This document shows positions 34,190-41,312 of a DNA stretch of 64,000 nt, one piece after another. The notes beneath the pieces were generated by a model, which saw only the letters and a program-made list of their open reading frames with translations, had not been told where the DNA came from and searched no databases. The translations under genes were made by a program, and so were the position numbers. Numbering within the stretch: the stretch's first letter is position 1; each line of letters opens with the position of its first letter. Origin of the DNA: Liquorilactobacillus mali (GTDB taxonomy: Bacteria; Bacillota; Bacilli; Lactobacillales; Lactobacillaceae); assembly GCF_001437155.1 (NCBI RefSeq), contig NZ_JQAR01000001.1:62001-126000 (forward strand), read 5' to 3'.

Positions 34190-35200
34190 ATGGGCTTTTT
34201 TGATAAACTTAAACATGTTTTTAGCGGTCAGGAAGAGGACAAACAGACCGTTGAGGAACAAAAATATGAAAAAGGACTGGAGAAATCACGCAAAACTTTT
34301 GGTGATAAACTCAATGAACTTTTTGCAAACTTCCGCAGTGTTGATGAAGAATTCTTTGAAGAATTGGAAGAAAAGTTGATTGAGGCTGATGTCGGCTTTG
34401 AGACTGCTGTCAAGATTAGTGAGGAGCTTCAAGAAGAGGTAAAGCTGCGCAATGTAAAAGATAAAAAGGATGTTTCAAATGCGATTATTGAAAAACTTGT
34501 TTCGCTATATGAAGCAGAAGGAACGACAGAAGATAATTCATTACACTTTTCCCAGAACGAACCAACTGTTTTTCTCTTTGTGGGTGTTAATGGTGTCGGG
34601 AAGACGACAACAATCGGGAAACTTGCCCATAGGTATCAGCAGGAGGGAAAGAAGGTTTTACTTGCTGCGGCGGATACATTTAGAGCTGGTGCAATTGAGC
34701 AGCTTGTTGAATGGGGAAGACGAGTGGATGTTGAAGTTGTTCGAAAACCTGAAAGAAGCGATCCAGCAGCAGTTGTTTTTGATGCCGTTCGGAAGGCCAA
34801 GAATGAGAATTATGATATTTTATTGGTAGATACTGCTGGCAGGCTGCAAAATAAGGTTAACTTGATGAACGAGTTGGGTAAGATTGCACGAGTGATTACT
34901 CGTGAATTACCGGATGCGCCACAAGAAGTTTTATTAGCCTTGGATGCAACTACTGGTCAAAATGCATTAACGCAGGCAAAACAGTTTAAGGATGTCACGA
35001 ATGTGACAGGGATTGTTTTGACTAAGTTGGATGGAACCGCTAAAGGCGGAATTGTCTTAGCGATTCGTAATGAATTACATCTTCCGGTTAAACTTGTTGG
35101 ACTGGGTGAAAAAATGGATGATTTGCGTGACTTTGAACCAGTCGAGTTTGTTTATGGGCTCTTTAACGGGTTGGTGGAGGCTCCAAAAGAAGAAAATTAA
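34190..35200 (+). CDS. ftsY: Signal recognition particle receptor FtsY
   Basis: FtsY docks SRP-ribosome complexes at the membrane. The 336-residue protein has a short acidic A domain (about 1-45), the N domain and the G domain with GVNGVGKTTTIGK (G1), DTAGRLQNK (G3), TKLDGTAKGG (G4/G5 side) and GLGEKMDDL. It is part of the rnc-smc-ftsY-ylxM-ffh run, so both halves of the SRP pathway are made together. Confidence 0.97.
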   Translation: MGFFDKLKHVFSGQEEDKQTVEEQKYEKGLEKSRKTFGDKLNELFANFRSVDEEFFEELEEKLIEADVGFETAVKISEELQEEVKLRNVKDKKDVSNAIIEKLVSLYEAEGTTEDNSLHFSQNEPTVFLFVGVNGVGKTTTIGKLAHRYQQEGKKVLLAAADTFRAGAIEQLVEWGRRVDVEVVRKPERSDPAAVVFDAVRKAKNENYDILLVDTAGRLQNKVNLMNELGKIARVITRELPDAPQEVLLALDATTGQNALTQAKQFKDVTNVTGIVLTKLDGTAKGGIVLAIRNELHLPVKLVGLGEKMDDLRDFEPVEFVYGLFNGLVEAPKEEN

Positions 35201-35224
35201 TCTGGTTGAAGTAGGTGACGAGCG

Positions 35225-35563
35225 ATGGCAATTGAAAAAACAAATAGGATCAACGCTTTATTTGAATTTTATGAACCGCTTTTGACTAGTAAACAGATGG
35301 AGTATCTTGCCTTATATTATCGGGATGATTACTCACTTGGTGAAATTGCTGAAAATTATCAGATTTCAAGACAAGCTGTGTATGATAATATAAGAAGGAC
35401 GGAAACAATCCTTGAATCCTATGAAAAGAAACTTCATCTGTTGCAGAATTTTCAGGAACAAAGTCAAAGGACTGATGAGCTTCAGAGTTATGTTCAAAAA
35501 AATTATCCAGATGATAAGGTTTTAAGCAGGTTAGTTGAACAATTAGAAGAATTAGAAGAATGA
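35225..35563 (+). CDS. ylxM: UPF0122 family protein YlxM
   Basis: A 112-residue protein with a sigma-70 region 4-like helix-turn-helix ([19 protein letters not shown], then [10 protein letters not shown]) and an acidic coiled C-terminus. In streptococci YlxM modulates SRP GTPase activity rather than DNA. Its position between ftsY and ffh fits that role. Confidence 0.93.
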   Translation: MAIEKTNRINALFEFYEPLLTSKQMEYLALYYRDDYSLGEIAENYQISRQAVYDNIRRTETILESYEKKLHLLQNFQEQSQRTDELQSYVQKNYPDDKVLSRLVEQLEELEE

Positions 35564-35578
35564 AAGTTGGTGGATTAA

Positions 35579-37012
35579 GTGGCATTTGAAGGATTAACAG
35601 AGCGACTTCAGAATGCAATCAGCAAGTTGCGGAAAAAAGGTAAGATCAGTGAAGCTGATGTACGAGAAGTCATGCGTGAAATTAGGCTTGCATTACTCGA
35701 AGCCGATGTAAATTTCCAAGTGGTAAAAGATTTCGTTAAGACAGTTAGAACTCGTGCGATCGGTGCAGAGGTTCTAGAGAGCTTAACTCCTGCGCAACAA
35801 ATTGTAAAAATCGTTAATGATGAACTAACCAAAGTCATGGGCGAGGAAGCTGTCGAATTAAATAAATCAGACAAGATTCCAACGATCATTATGATGGTTG
35901 GTCTCCAAGGTGCTGGTAAGACAACTACATTAGGTAAATTAGCTTTAAAGTTAAAGAATGAAAAGAAAGCTCGTCCGTTAATGATTGCTGCGGATGTTTA
36001 CAGACCCGCTGCGATTGATCAGCTGGAAATATTGGGTAAGAGTATTGATGTACCTGTCTTTTCAATGGGAACTGATGTTTCACCAGTTGAAATTGTCAGA
36101 AAAGGGCTAGAATTAGCTGCTGAGAAGAAAAATGATTATGTGTTGATCGATACTGCTGGTCGTTTGCAAATTGATGAATTATTGATGGATGAACTTGCTC
36201 AAATCAAGACATTGGCACAACCAGATGAAATCTTATTGACAGTTGATGCAATGACAGGGCAAAATGCAGTTGAAGTTGCCAAAGGTTTCAATGAACAATT
36301 GGATGTTACAGGTGTTGTATTGACCAAGTTAGATGGTGATACACGTGGTGGTGCTGCATTATCAATTCGTGCGGTTACCGGCAAGCCTATTAAGTTCATT
36401 GGTCAAGGTGAGAAAATGACTGATTTGGATGTATTTTATCCAGATAGAATGTCATCACGTATCTTAGGAATGGGTGACATGCTGACCTTGATTGAAAAGG
36501 CGCAGCAAGATTTCGATGAGAAAAAAGCTCAACAAATGCAAGAAAAGATGCGTGAGAACAGTTTTGACTTCAATGATTTTATTGATCAAATGGAGCAAGT
36601 TCAAAAAATGGGGCCAATGGAAGATATCATAAAGATGATTCCTGGGATGGCAAATAATCCTGCAATTAAAAATTTAAAAGTTGACCCTAAAGACATTGAG
36701 CATCTTAAAGCTGTTGTATATTCAATGACTAACGAGGAACGCGAAAATCCAGATCTATTCAATCCTAGCCGGAGAAAAAGAATTGCTGCCGGCTCAGGTC
36801 GTCCAATTCATGAAGTTAACAGAATGATTAAACAATTTAACGAGATGAAGAAGATGATGGGGAAGGTTTCTAAGGGAAACTTTGAAGGCATGGAAGGTAT
36901 GTTTGGCAATGGTTTATCTGGTAAACTTGCAAAAATGTCAATGAATTCTATGGCACGAAAGAATAAGAAGCGCAAACTTAAGCGTTTGAAGAATAAAAAA
37001 CGCAGGAAATAA
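35579..37012 (+). CDS. ffh: Signal recognition particle protein Ffh
   Basis: Ffh binds signal peptides and 4.5S/6S RNA. The 477-residue protein has the N domain, the G domain (GLQGAGKTTTLGKLA, DTAGRLQ, TKLDGDTRGGAAL, GQGEKMTDL) and a Met-rich M domain (about 300-450) ending in a very basic tail rich in Lys and Arg. The start is GTG at 35579, 16 bases after ylxM. Confidence 0.97.
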   Translation: MAFEGLTERLQNAISKLRKKGKISEADVREVMREIRLALLEADVNFQVVKDFVKTVRTRAIGAEVLESLTPAQQIVKIVNDELTKVMGEEAVELNKSDKIPTIIMMVGLQGAGKTTTLGKLALKLKNEKKARPLMIAADVYRPAAIDQLEILGKSIDVPVFSMGTDVSPVEIVRKGLELAAEKKNDYVLIDTAGRLQIDELLMDELAQIKTLAQPDEILLTVDAMTGQNAVEVAKGFNEQLDVTGVVLTKLDGDTRGGAALSIRAVTGKPIKFIGQGEKMTDLDVFYPDRMSSRILGMGDMLTLIEKAQQDFDEKKAQQMQEKMRENSFDFNDFIDQMEQVQKMGPMEDIIKMIPGMANNPAIKNLKVDPKDIEHLKAVVYSMTNEERENPDLFNPSRRKRIAAGSGRPIHEVNRMIKQFNEMKKMMGKVSKGNFEGMEGMFGNGLSGKLAKMSMNSMARKNKKRKLKRLKNKKRRK

Positions 37013-37041
37013 ATTTTTTTGTATCTGTCAAGAAATAATCC

Positions 37042-37070
37042 TTTACACCAAGCCAAAATACTGTTATATT
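37042..37070 (+). promoter_or_regulatory. Sigma-A promoter of rpsP
   Basis: TTTACA (37042-37047), a 17-base spacer and TGTTATATT (37062-37070, an extended -10), 36 bases before rpsP. Confidence 0.85.
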
Positions 37071-37105
37071 ATTAACGTTAAGAAAGTTAATAGGAGGTGT
37101 AGTTA

Positions 37106-37378
37106 ATGTCAGTTAAAATTCGTTTAAAACGTATGGGTTCTAAAAAGCGTCCATTTTACCGTATCGTTGTTGCAGATTCACGTTCACCACGTGATGGTCG
37201 TTTCATCGAAACAGTTGGAACATACAATCCATTAACAGAACCTGAAAGTGTTACACTTAAGGAAGAAAATATTTTGAACTGGTTGAGCAATGGAGCACAA
37301 CCTTCAGATACAGTACGTAATATTCTTTCAAAGAATGGTGTCATGAAGAAGTTCCATGATGCAAAATTCAGTAAATAA
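37106..37378 (+). CDS. rpsP: 30S ribosomal protein S16
   Basis: A 90-residue protein starting [20 protein letters not shown] with [11 protein letters not shown], the S16 pattern. It binds 16S rRNA early in 30S assembly. The ribosome site AGGAGG is strong. It leads the rpsP-rimM-trmD-rplS order common to bacteria. Confidence 0.98.
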   Translation: MSVKIRLKRMGSKKRPFYRIVVADSRSPRDGRFIETVGTYNPLTEPESVTLKEENILNWLSNGAQPSDTVRNILSKNGVMKKFHDAKFSK

Positions 37379-37499
37379 TAAGACTTATTGCATATAAAAA
37401 GACCCTTAATTGTAATCTTAACTTATGTGCTTTGATAGTTGAATATTTGTAATAATTGGCTATACTGTATGTTTGATTAAGAATTGTATATAATTAGTG

Positions 37500-37552
37500 A
37501 ATCCCTTTAGATGAAGCAGTGATGTTTTATTTGGGGGATTTTCTTTTTTAAA
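37500..37552 (+). promoter_or_regulatory. Candidate attenuator hairpin between rpsP and rimM
   Basis: AATCCC (37500-37505 region) and GGGATT near 37540 can form a short stem followed by TTCTTTTTT, just before the rimM ribosome site. A TATAAT sits at 37489-37494 just upstream without a clear -35. The stem is only 6 bp with a large loop, so the call is tentative. Confidence 0.4.
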
Positions 37553-37563
37553 GAGGTGGAAGA

Positions 37564-38073
37564 ATGAGTTTTTATGAAGTAGGACAGATTATTAACACTC
37601 ACGGAATACATGGTGAGGTAAAAATTAAAATAATTACTGACTTTCCAGATGAACGCTTCAAAAAGGGCAAAATGTTATATCTACTATTGCCTGATAGGGA
37701 ACTTGTACTGAAAATTATAGCTGTCCGTAAAGTAAAACAATTTTATTTATTAACATTTGAGAATTATCAGGATATAAACCTAGTTGAGAAATTCAAGGGA
37801 TTTAAATTGGCAGTTAAAGAAGAACAACAAAAAAAATTAGCTGATAACAACTTTTATCATCATGAAATAATTGGATTGAAAGTATTTGATGAGGAAAACA
37901 ATGAAATAGGAGAAGTTAGTGAAGTCATGAGTTTAGGTGCTAATGATGTTTGGAGCGTTAAAAGAGTTGGGAAAAAGGACCTACTTTTACCTGCAATTCA
38001 TGATGTTATAAAAAAGGTCGATATTGCAAATGGAAGCATAATCGTCGATGTGTTAGATGGGTTGGATGATTAA
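37564..38073 (+). CDS. rimM: 16S rRNA processing protein RimM
   Basis: RimM binds S19 and helps mature the 30S head. The 169-residue protein has an N-terminal beta-barrel ([14 protein letters not shown]) and a C-terminal PRC-barrel ([31 protein letters not shown]). Its stop overlaps the trmD start by one base (TAATG). The ribosome site is GAGGTGG. Confidence 0.95.
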   Translation: MSFYEVGQIINTHGIHGEVKIKIITDFPDERFKKGKMLYLLLPDRELVLKIIAVRKVKQFYLLTFENYQDINLVEKFKGFKLAVKEEQQKKLADNNFYHHEIIGLKVFDEENNEIGEVSEVMSLGANDVWSVKRVGKKDLLLPAIHDVIKKVDIANGSIIVDVLDGLDD

Positions 38074-38810
38074 TGAAAATCGATATTTTAAGTTTATTTC
38101 CGGAAATGTTCAAGGGCCCCTTGGAATCATCCATTGTGGGTAAGGCAATTGAAAGTAAAATCATAGATGTCGACATTACAAACTACCGTGATTTTACAAG
38201 CAATAAGCAGCACCATGTTGATGATTATCCGTATGGCGGTGGTGCTGGAATGTTATTACAAGCGCAGCCAATCTTTGATGCCTTGGATTATGTTGAGAAG
38301 AAGAGCGACGGATTGGGAAGTGTTATTTTACTTGATCCGGCAGGAAGACAATTTAATCAAAAAGTGGCAGAAGAGCTATCTGCAAAAGATCATCTAACAT
38401 TTATTTGTGGCCATTATGAGGGTTACGATGAGAGAATTAGGAAGAGAGTCACTGATGAAATTTCATTGGGAGACTATGTTCTAACTGGTGGAGAACTTGG
38501 CGCAATGGTAATAATCGATGCTACTGCCAGGCTATTACAGGGTACCTTAGGGAATAAGGATTCTGCACCGGGAGACTCATTTTCAAGTGGTTTGTTGGAG
38601 TATCCTCAGTATACGAGACCAGTCTCATATAGGGGGATGGATGTTCCTGAGGTACTTGTTAGCGGTAATCATCAAAAGATTGCGCAGTGGCGAGAATATG
38701 AGTCCTTGAGACGAACATTTTTACGAAGACCAGATTTGCTTGCGAAACTAGAATTAACCGAACAACAAAAAATAATGTTGGATGAAATAAGGAGCAACAC
38801 TAGAAAATAA
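38073..38810 (+). CDS. trmD: tRNA (guanine-37-N1) methyltransferase
   Basis: TrmD methylates G37 of tRNAs and prevents frameshifting. The 245-residue SPOUT enzyme has the deep trefoil-knot motifs [26 protein letters not shown] and [13 protein letters not shown]. It is translationally coupled to rimM. Confidence 0.97.
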   Translation: MKIDILSLFPEMFKGPLESSIVGKAIESKIIDVDITNYRDFTSNKQHHVDDYPYGGGAGMLLQAQPIFDALDYVEKKSDGLGSVILLDPAGRQFNQKVAEELSAKDHLTFICGHYEGYDERIRKRVTDEISLGDYVLTGGELGAMVIIDATARLLQGTLGNKDSAPGDSFSSGLLEYPQYTRPVSYRGMDVPEVLVSGNHQKIAQWREYESLRRTFLRRPDLLAKLELTEQQKIMLDEIRSNTRK

Positions 38811-38814
38811 GCAC

Positions 38815-38843
38815 TTGATAATTATTTTACGGTATGATAATAT
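38815..38843 (+). promoter_or_regulatory. Probable promoter of rplS
   Basis: TTGATA (38815-38820), a 17-base spacer and TAATAT (38838-38843). The -10 is only moderate. Confidence 0.55.
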
Positions 38844-38845
38844 TG

Positions 38846-38918
38846 TGAGTGGCTATGCGCCATATTAACAATATTCCGCTGTTGAAAGACAAGAATGTTG
38901 GCGAAAGGAAGAAACAAG
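38846..38918 (+). ncRNA. Candidate L19 leader (rplS 5' UTR)
   Basis: The roughly 70-base leader before rplS contains GTGGCTATGCGCCAT-type pairing and a conserved-looking GACAAGAATGTTGGCG segment ending at the ribosome site. Firmicutes are known to carry an autoregulatory L19 leader here. I place it by position and look, not by a model match. Confidence 0.4.
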
Positions 38919-39266
38919 ATGAACCCATTAATCAAAAAAATTACGGAGTCTCAATTACGTAGTGATATTCCAGATTTCCGCCCTGGTGATACTGTTCGTG
39001 TCCACGCTCGTATCGTTGAAGGTACTCGTGAACGTATCCAGATTTTCGAAGGTGTAGTTATCAAACGTCGTGGTGAAGGTATCAGCGAAACTTATACAGT
39101 TCGTAAGATTAGTAGTGGTATTGGTGTTGAACGTACATTCCCAGTCCACACACCACGTGTTGAGAAGATTGAAGTAATTCGTCAAGGACGTGTACGTCGT
39201 GCTAAGTTATATTACTTGCGTGCATTACATGGTAAAGCAGCTCGTATTCCTGAAAGACGTCGTTAA
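38919..39266 (+). CDS. rplS: 50S ribosomal protein L19
   Basis: A 115-residue protein ([20 protein letters not shown], then [17 protein letters not shown] and [13 protein letters not shown]) of the L19 family, located at the 30S-50S interface. The start is ATG at 38919 with AAGGAAG upstream; an in-frame TTG at 38895 has no such site and adds residues foreign to the family. Confidence 0.98.
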   Translation: MNPLIKKITESQLRSDIPDFRPGDTVRVHARIVEGTRERIQIFEGVVIKRRGEGISETYTVRKISSGIGVERTFPVHTPRVEKIEVIRQGRVRRAKLYYLRALHGKAARIPERRR

Positions 39267-39276
39267 TATAACGTTC

Positions 39277-39307
39277 AAAAAGCCTTGTTTATCAAGGCTT
39301 TTTTTGT
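39277..39307 (+). terminator. Terminator of rplS
   Basis: AAAGCCTTG-TTTAT-CAAGGCTTT with a T run of seven. Confidence 0.95.
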
Positions 39308-39515
39308 TTTACAATATTATATTTTTCTTACTTAAAAGGGCGAGGAAGATCACTAAGAGATACATCATGGAAGAGGCACATGCTTGACCTGAAATTGCTG
39401 CTGAGATAACGATAATTACATAAATTATTTATTTATTGGTTGTATAAGTATGAAAGGATATATGCGTACAGAAGTACTAAAGTGGTGATTGCTTCTGACT
39501 CCTAGACATATAATC

Positions 39516-39920
39516 TTATAGTGTATTGATCAAAAAACGAACACGATTTTCTAAATGTGCTGGAATTGCGTATTTTTGCATAAAAGATACTACATTTATT
39601 TTGTTGTAAGGAGTCTGACTATATAAATGAAAAATGATCTGAAGAGCATAATCGTTGACATAGGATTCAATTTTAAACTTTTGTGCAGGGGTACGATTGT
39701 ATAAGCGAAGGTCAAGCGGATCGCCATAGATTAGATGGGCCAACTCATGAGCTAATTGAAAAATAAATTGATTAGGATTATGCCAATTTGAATTCATGAT
39801 AATGCATCTTAAATTATAAACAGCAACTGGCGGAGTCGTAGGGGAAAGTTCTTGCGTCCAAATAATTCTAATATGCTCTTTTTTTGCCAACTCTAATAAC
39901 TTCTCCAATACTGCATACAC
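39516..39920 (-). CDS. ImmA/IrrE family metallo-endopeptidase
   Basis: A 134-residue protein with the zinc protease motif HELAH at residues 58-62, followed by an acidic and helical C-terminal part. In ICEBs1 and many prophages such a protease (ImmA) cleaves the element's repressor after DNA damage or a peptide signal. Here it is encoded 5 bases after the XRE repressor gene in the same direction, the usual pairing. The start is GTG at 39920 in the reading MYAVLEKLL. No integrase, relaxase or phage structural gene is nearby, so it is an isolated module or relic. Confidence 0.85.
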   Translation of the reverse strand: MYAVLEKLLELAKKEHIRIIWTQELSPTTPPVAVYNLRCIIMNSNWHNPNQFIFQLAHELAHLIYGDPLDLRLYNRTPAQKFKIESYVNDYALQIIFHLYSQTPYNKINVVSFMQKYAIPAHLENRVRFLINTL

Positions 39921-39925
39921 CTCAC

Positions 39926-40246
39926 TTATTTTGAAGGCTTATTTCGCAATAGATGACGAATTATTTCTAGTTCATCTTCTGGGATTGCTTTTCCTTCAAA
40001 TGTAAGTACGCCATCGGGTACGATTGCTAAATCAATTTTGTTTATATTTTTTTCAGAAGCTCGCCCAGTCAAATAATCTAAAGAAACACCAAAATAATCG
40101 GCGACTTTTTTAACACGCTCGATAGAAGGAATGCGATGCGACCACTGATAGATAGTATTTCTACCAAAGCCTAATGTTTCTTCAAGTTCGTAAATAGACA
40201 TATTTCTTTCTTTAGCAAGTTGTTTGATTACTTCCAATGTATTCAT
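39926..40246 (-). CDS. XRE family transcriptional repressor (phage/ICE immunity type)
   Basis: A 106-residue protein with an N-terminal lambda-repressor-like HTH (about 4-62; SIYELEETLGFGRNTIYQWS with VADYFGVSLDYLTGR) and a short C-terminal part that would be the target of an ImmA protease. The likely operators are CTAAC-N6-GTTAG sites at 40271-40286 and 40301-40316 in the divergent promoter region. It is read as a repressor of the divergent HTH gene and probably of itself. This role is inference from layout. Confidence 0.88.
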   Translation of the reverse strand: MNTLEVIKQLAKERNMSIYELEETLGFGRNTIYQWSHRIPSIERVKKVADYFGVSLDYLTGRASEKNINKIDLAIVPDGVLTFEGKAIPEDELEIIRHLLRNKPSK

Positions 40247-40270
40247 TTTAAAACTCCTACTAGATTTTTT

Positions 40271-40286
40271 ATAACTAAAAAGTTAG
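40271..40286. promoter_or_regulatory. Second repressor operator, near the XRE gene start
   Basis: The 16 bases here match the perfect operator at 40301-40316 at 12 of 16 positions and are exactly 30 bp away, about three helical turns. The core TAACT-AAAA-AGTTA is itself palindromic. Confidence 0.65.
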
Positions 40287-40293
40287 AAAAATA

Positions 40294-40322
40294 TTGAAAT
40301 CTAACGTATAAGTTAGTATAAT
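40294..40322 (+). promoter_or_regulatory. Promoter of the divergent HTH gene with operator in its spacer
   Basis: TTGAAA (40294-40299), a 17-base spacer and a perfect TATAAT (40317-40322). The spacer contains the perfect palindrome CTAAC-GTATAA-GTTAG (40301-40316), so repressor binding would exclude RNA polymerase. Confidence 0.85.
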
Positions 40323-40463
40323 TTACCTAATAACATTATGAAAAAAATGAAACAATATTAAGTTAAGGAAAATTATTTTGATATTACTGGGTTGATTCTA
40401 TAATAAGATTCGGTAGTCGTCAAATAAATTAGGTAATTTATTAACGAATTGGAGTGGGGTAAA

Positions 40464-40658
40464 GTGAAATATGATCTTACAGATGCAATATTATTGGGTC
40501 TAAAAAGAAATAAGCGAATGAAATTAAAACCAAGTTCACAGTCTGATATAGCTGCTCATTTTGGCCTTTCTAAACCATATGTAAACCAATTGATTAACGG
40601 AAGGGTTGCACCAACAGAGAATACTGATGAATGGATCAGAAAATTTGTTTGTATGTAG
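40464..40658 (+). CDS. Small helix-turn-helix protein, Cro-like by position
   Basis: A 64-residue protein with an HTH (SDIAAHFGLSKPYVNQLING). It is divergent from the XRE repressor and driven by the operator-covered promoter, the place of cro, xis or an antirepressor in phages and ICEs. The start is GTG at 40464 with GGAGTGGGG just upstream; the in-frame TTG at 40449 lies inside that site. The leader of about 135 bases between promoter and gene is long and contains only a 7-codon ATG frame at 40337. Confidence 0.75.
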   Translation: MKYDLTDAILLGLKRNKRMKLKPSSQSDIAAHFGLSKPYVNQLINGRVAPTENTDEWIRKFVCM

Positions 40659-40755
40659 GAGTGGGATCTTAATACCATAAACTGAAGGCTTGCCAGCCGT
40701 CAATTCAAACTAAGAAGATTTACTAACAGAGTTTATATAAAGAAGAAAGGGCGGC

Positions 40756-40806
40756 ATGAGTCGGCAAAATAGCCGGCAAAATCCGGTTACGAATGCAAAA
40801 TTATGA
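40756..40806 (+). CDS. Tiny ORF with SRQN tandem repeat (16 codons), unproven
   Basis: MSRQNSRQNPVTNAKL, preceded by AAGAAAGGG 5 bases away. The repeat SRQN-SRQN comes from a 12-bp DNA repeat, AGYCGGCAAAAT twice (40759-40782). It may be a peptide, an uORF, or a gene remnant; no function is proposed. Confidence 0.3.
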   Translation: MSRQNSRQNPVTNAKL

Positions 40807-40824
40807 ACATAGGAGTTATTTGTA

Positions 40825-40857
40825 ATGAGTAATTCAGTGTTAGACTCAGAGTTTTAA
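40825..40857 (+). CDS. Tiny ORF (10 codons), unproven
   Basis: MSNSVLDSEF, with AGGAG 9 bases before the ATG. It lies 18 bases after the previous tiny frame and before the terminator. The frame is so short that chance cannot be excluded. Confidence 0.25.
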   Translation: MSNSVLDSEF

Positions 40858-40883
40858 CTTATTGAGCATAATTTATAAAAAAT

Positions 40884-40931
40884 AAAAAAGGAACCAAGTC
40901 AAAAGTTAAATTTTGAGCTGGTTCTTTTTTT
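40884..40931. terminator. Bidirectional terminator between the HTH island and DUF4044
   Basis: A long stem (GGAACCAAGTCAAAA with TTTTGAGCTGGTTC, a few mismatches) has A6 before and T7 after, so it can serve the plus-strand island transcript and the minus-strand DUF4044 gene. Confidence 0.85.
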
Positions 40932-40969
40932 ATGAATTGAAGTTAGCTATTGTCGTAAAATTTAGTTGA

Positions 40970-41089
40970 TTAGTATCCTATTACTGAGAAGATTGCACTC
41001 AGAACGATAGTCCCTACAGTAACAATAATCATCAGCCAAACAACTACCATTGTAATTTTTTGGAAACGTGTTTTCTTCTTCTTTGGCAC
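40970..41089 (-). CDS. DUF4044 family small membrane protein
   Basis: A 39-residue protein, MPKKKKTRFQKITMVVVWLM followed by a hydrophobic stretch to VIGY. The basic N-terminus and single membrane helix match DUF4044 of lactobacilli, a family of unknown function. The start is GTG at 41089 with AAAGGTGA upstream and a consensus promoter. A longer antisense frame over the same DNA has no family likeness. Confidence 0.8.
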   Translation of the reverse strand: MPKKKKTRFQKITMVVVWLMIIVTVGTIVLSAIFSVIGY

Positions 41090-41124
41090 AACAAAATTCA
41101 CCTTTCGTATAAGCTTTACAATAT

Positions 41125-41153
41125 ACTATACTTTTTACTGTGAATTGTGTCAA
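41125..41153 (-). promoter_or_regulatory. Sigma-A promoter of the DUF4044 gene
   Basis: On the minus strand: a perfect TTGACA (41148-41153), a 17-base spacer and TATAGT (41125-41130). Confidence 0.88.
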
Positions 41154-41199
41154 ATAGACTTTATCAGAAACTTTGTATGCAAAGTCTTTCTAAAACAAA

Positions 41200-41228
41200 T
41201 TGAATTTGTATAAACTAACAATTATAAT
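41200..41228 (+). promoter_or_regulatory. Sigma-A promoter of the aspartokinase gene
   Basis: TTGAAT (41200-41205), a 17-base spacer and a perfect TATAAT (41223-41228). The leader of about 80 bases shows neither a lysine riboswitch nor a T-box. Confidence 0.82.
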
Positions 41229-41312
41229 TGAATGAGTAAATATAGTAATAAAATTTCATTTATTTATAATTTAAATAACGAAATAAACTGAAACGGAATG
41301 GAGTAAAAAGTA

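Larger units (their letters stand above)
40659..40969. other. Gene-poor stretch after the Cro-like gene
   Basis: This stretch of about 311 bases holds no gene of normal length. It contains two tiny frames with good ribosome sites (40756-40806 and 40825-40857), a 12-bp imperfect tandem repeat, and a terminator at 40884-40931. No integrase site, tRNA or flanking direct repeat that would mark an element end was found. Confidence 0.5.

Noticed and set aside
39267-39515. Attachment site or second gene between rplS and the ImmA gene
   Set aside because: Only the rplS terminator and short unconnected dyads (CAGAAG...CTTCTG near 39469) are visible. No repeat shared with the other side of the island was found.
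40962-41153. 63-codon minus-strand frame over the DUF4044 gene
   Set aside because: It is out of frame with the DUF4044 gene, Cys-rich without pattern, and would include the promoter of that gene.
41160-41312. Lysine riboswitch or T-box before the aspartokinase gene
   Set aside because: The leader downstream of the promoter is only about 80 bases, and neither the lysine riboswitch core nor a GGTGGNACCGCG box is present. The ACTTTG-TATG-CAAAGT dyad at 41170-41185 is upstream of the promoter.
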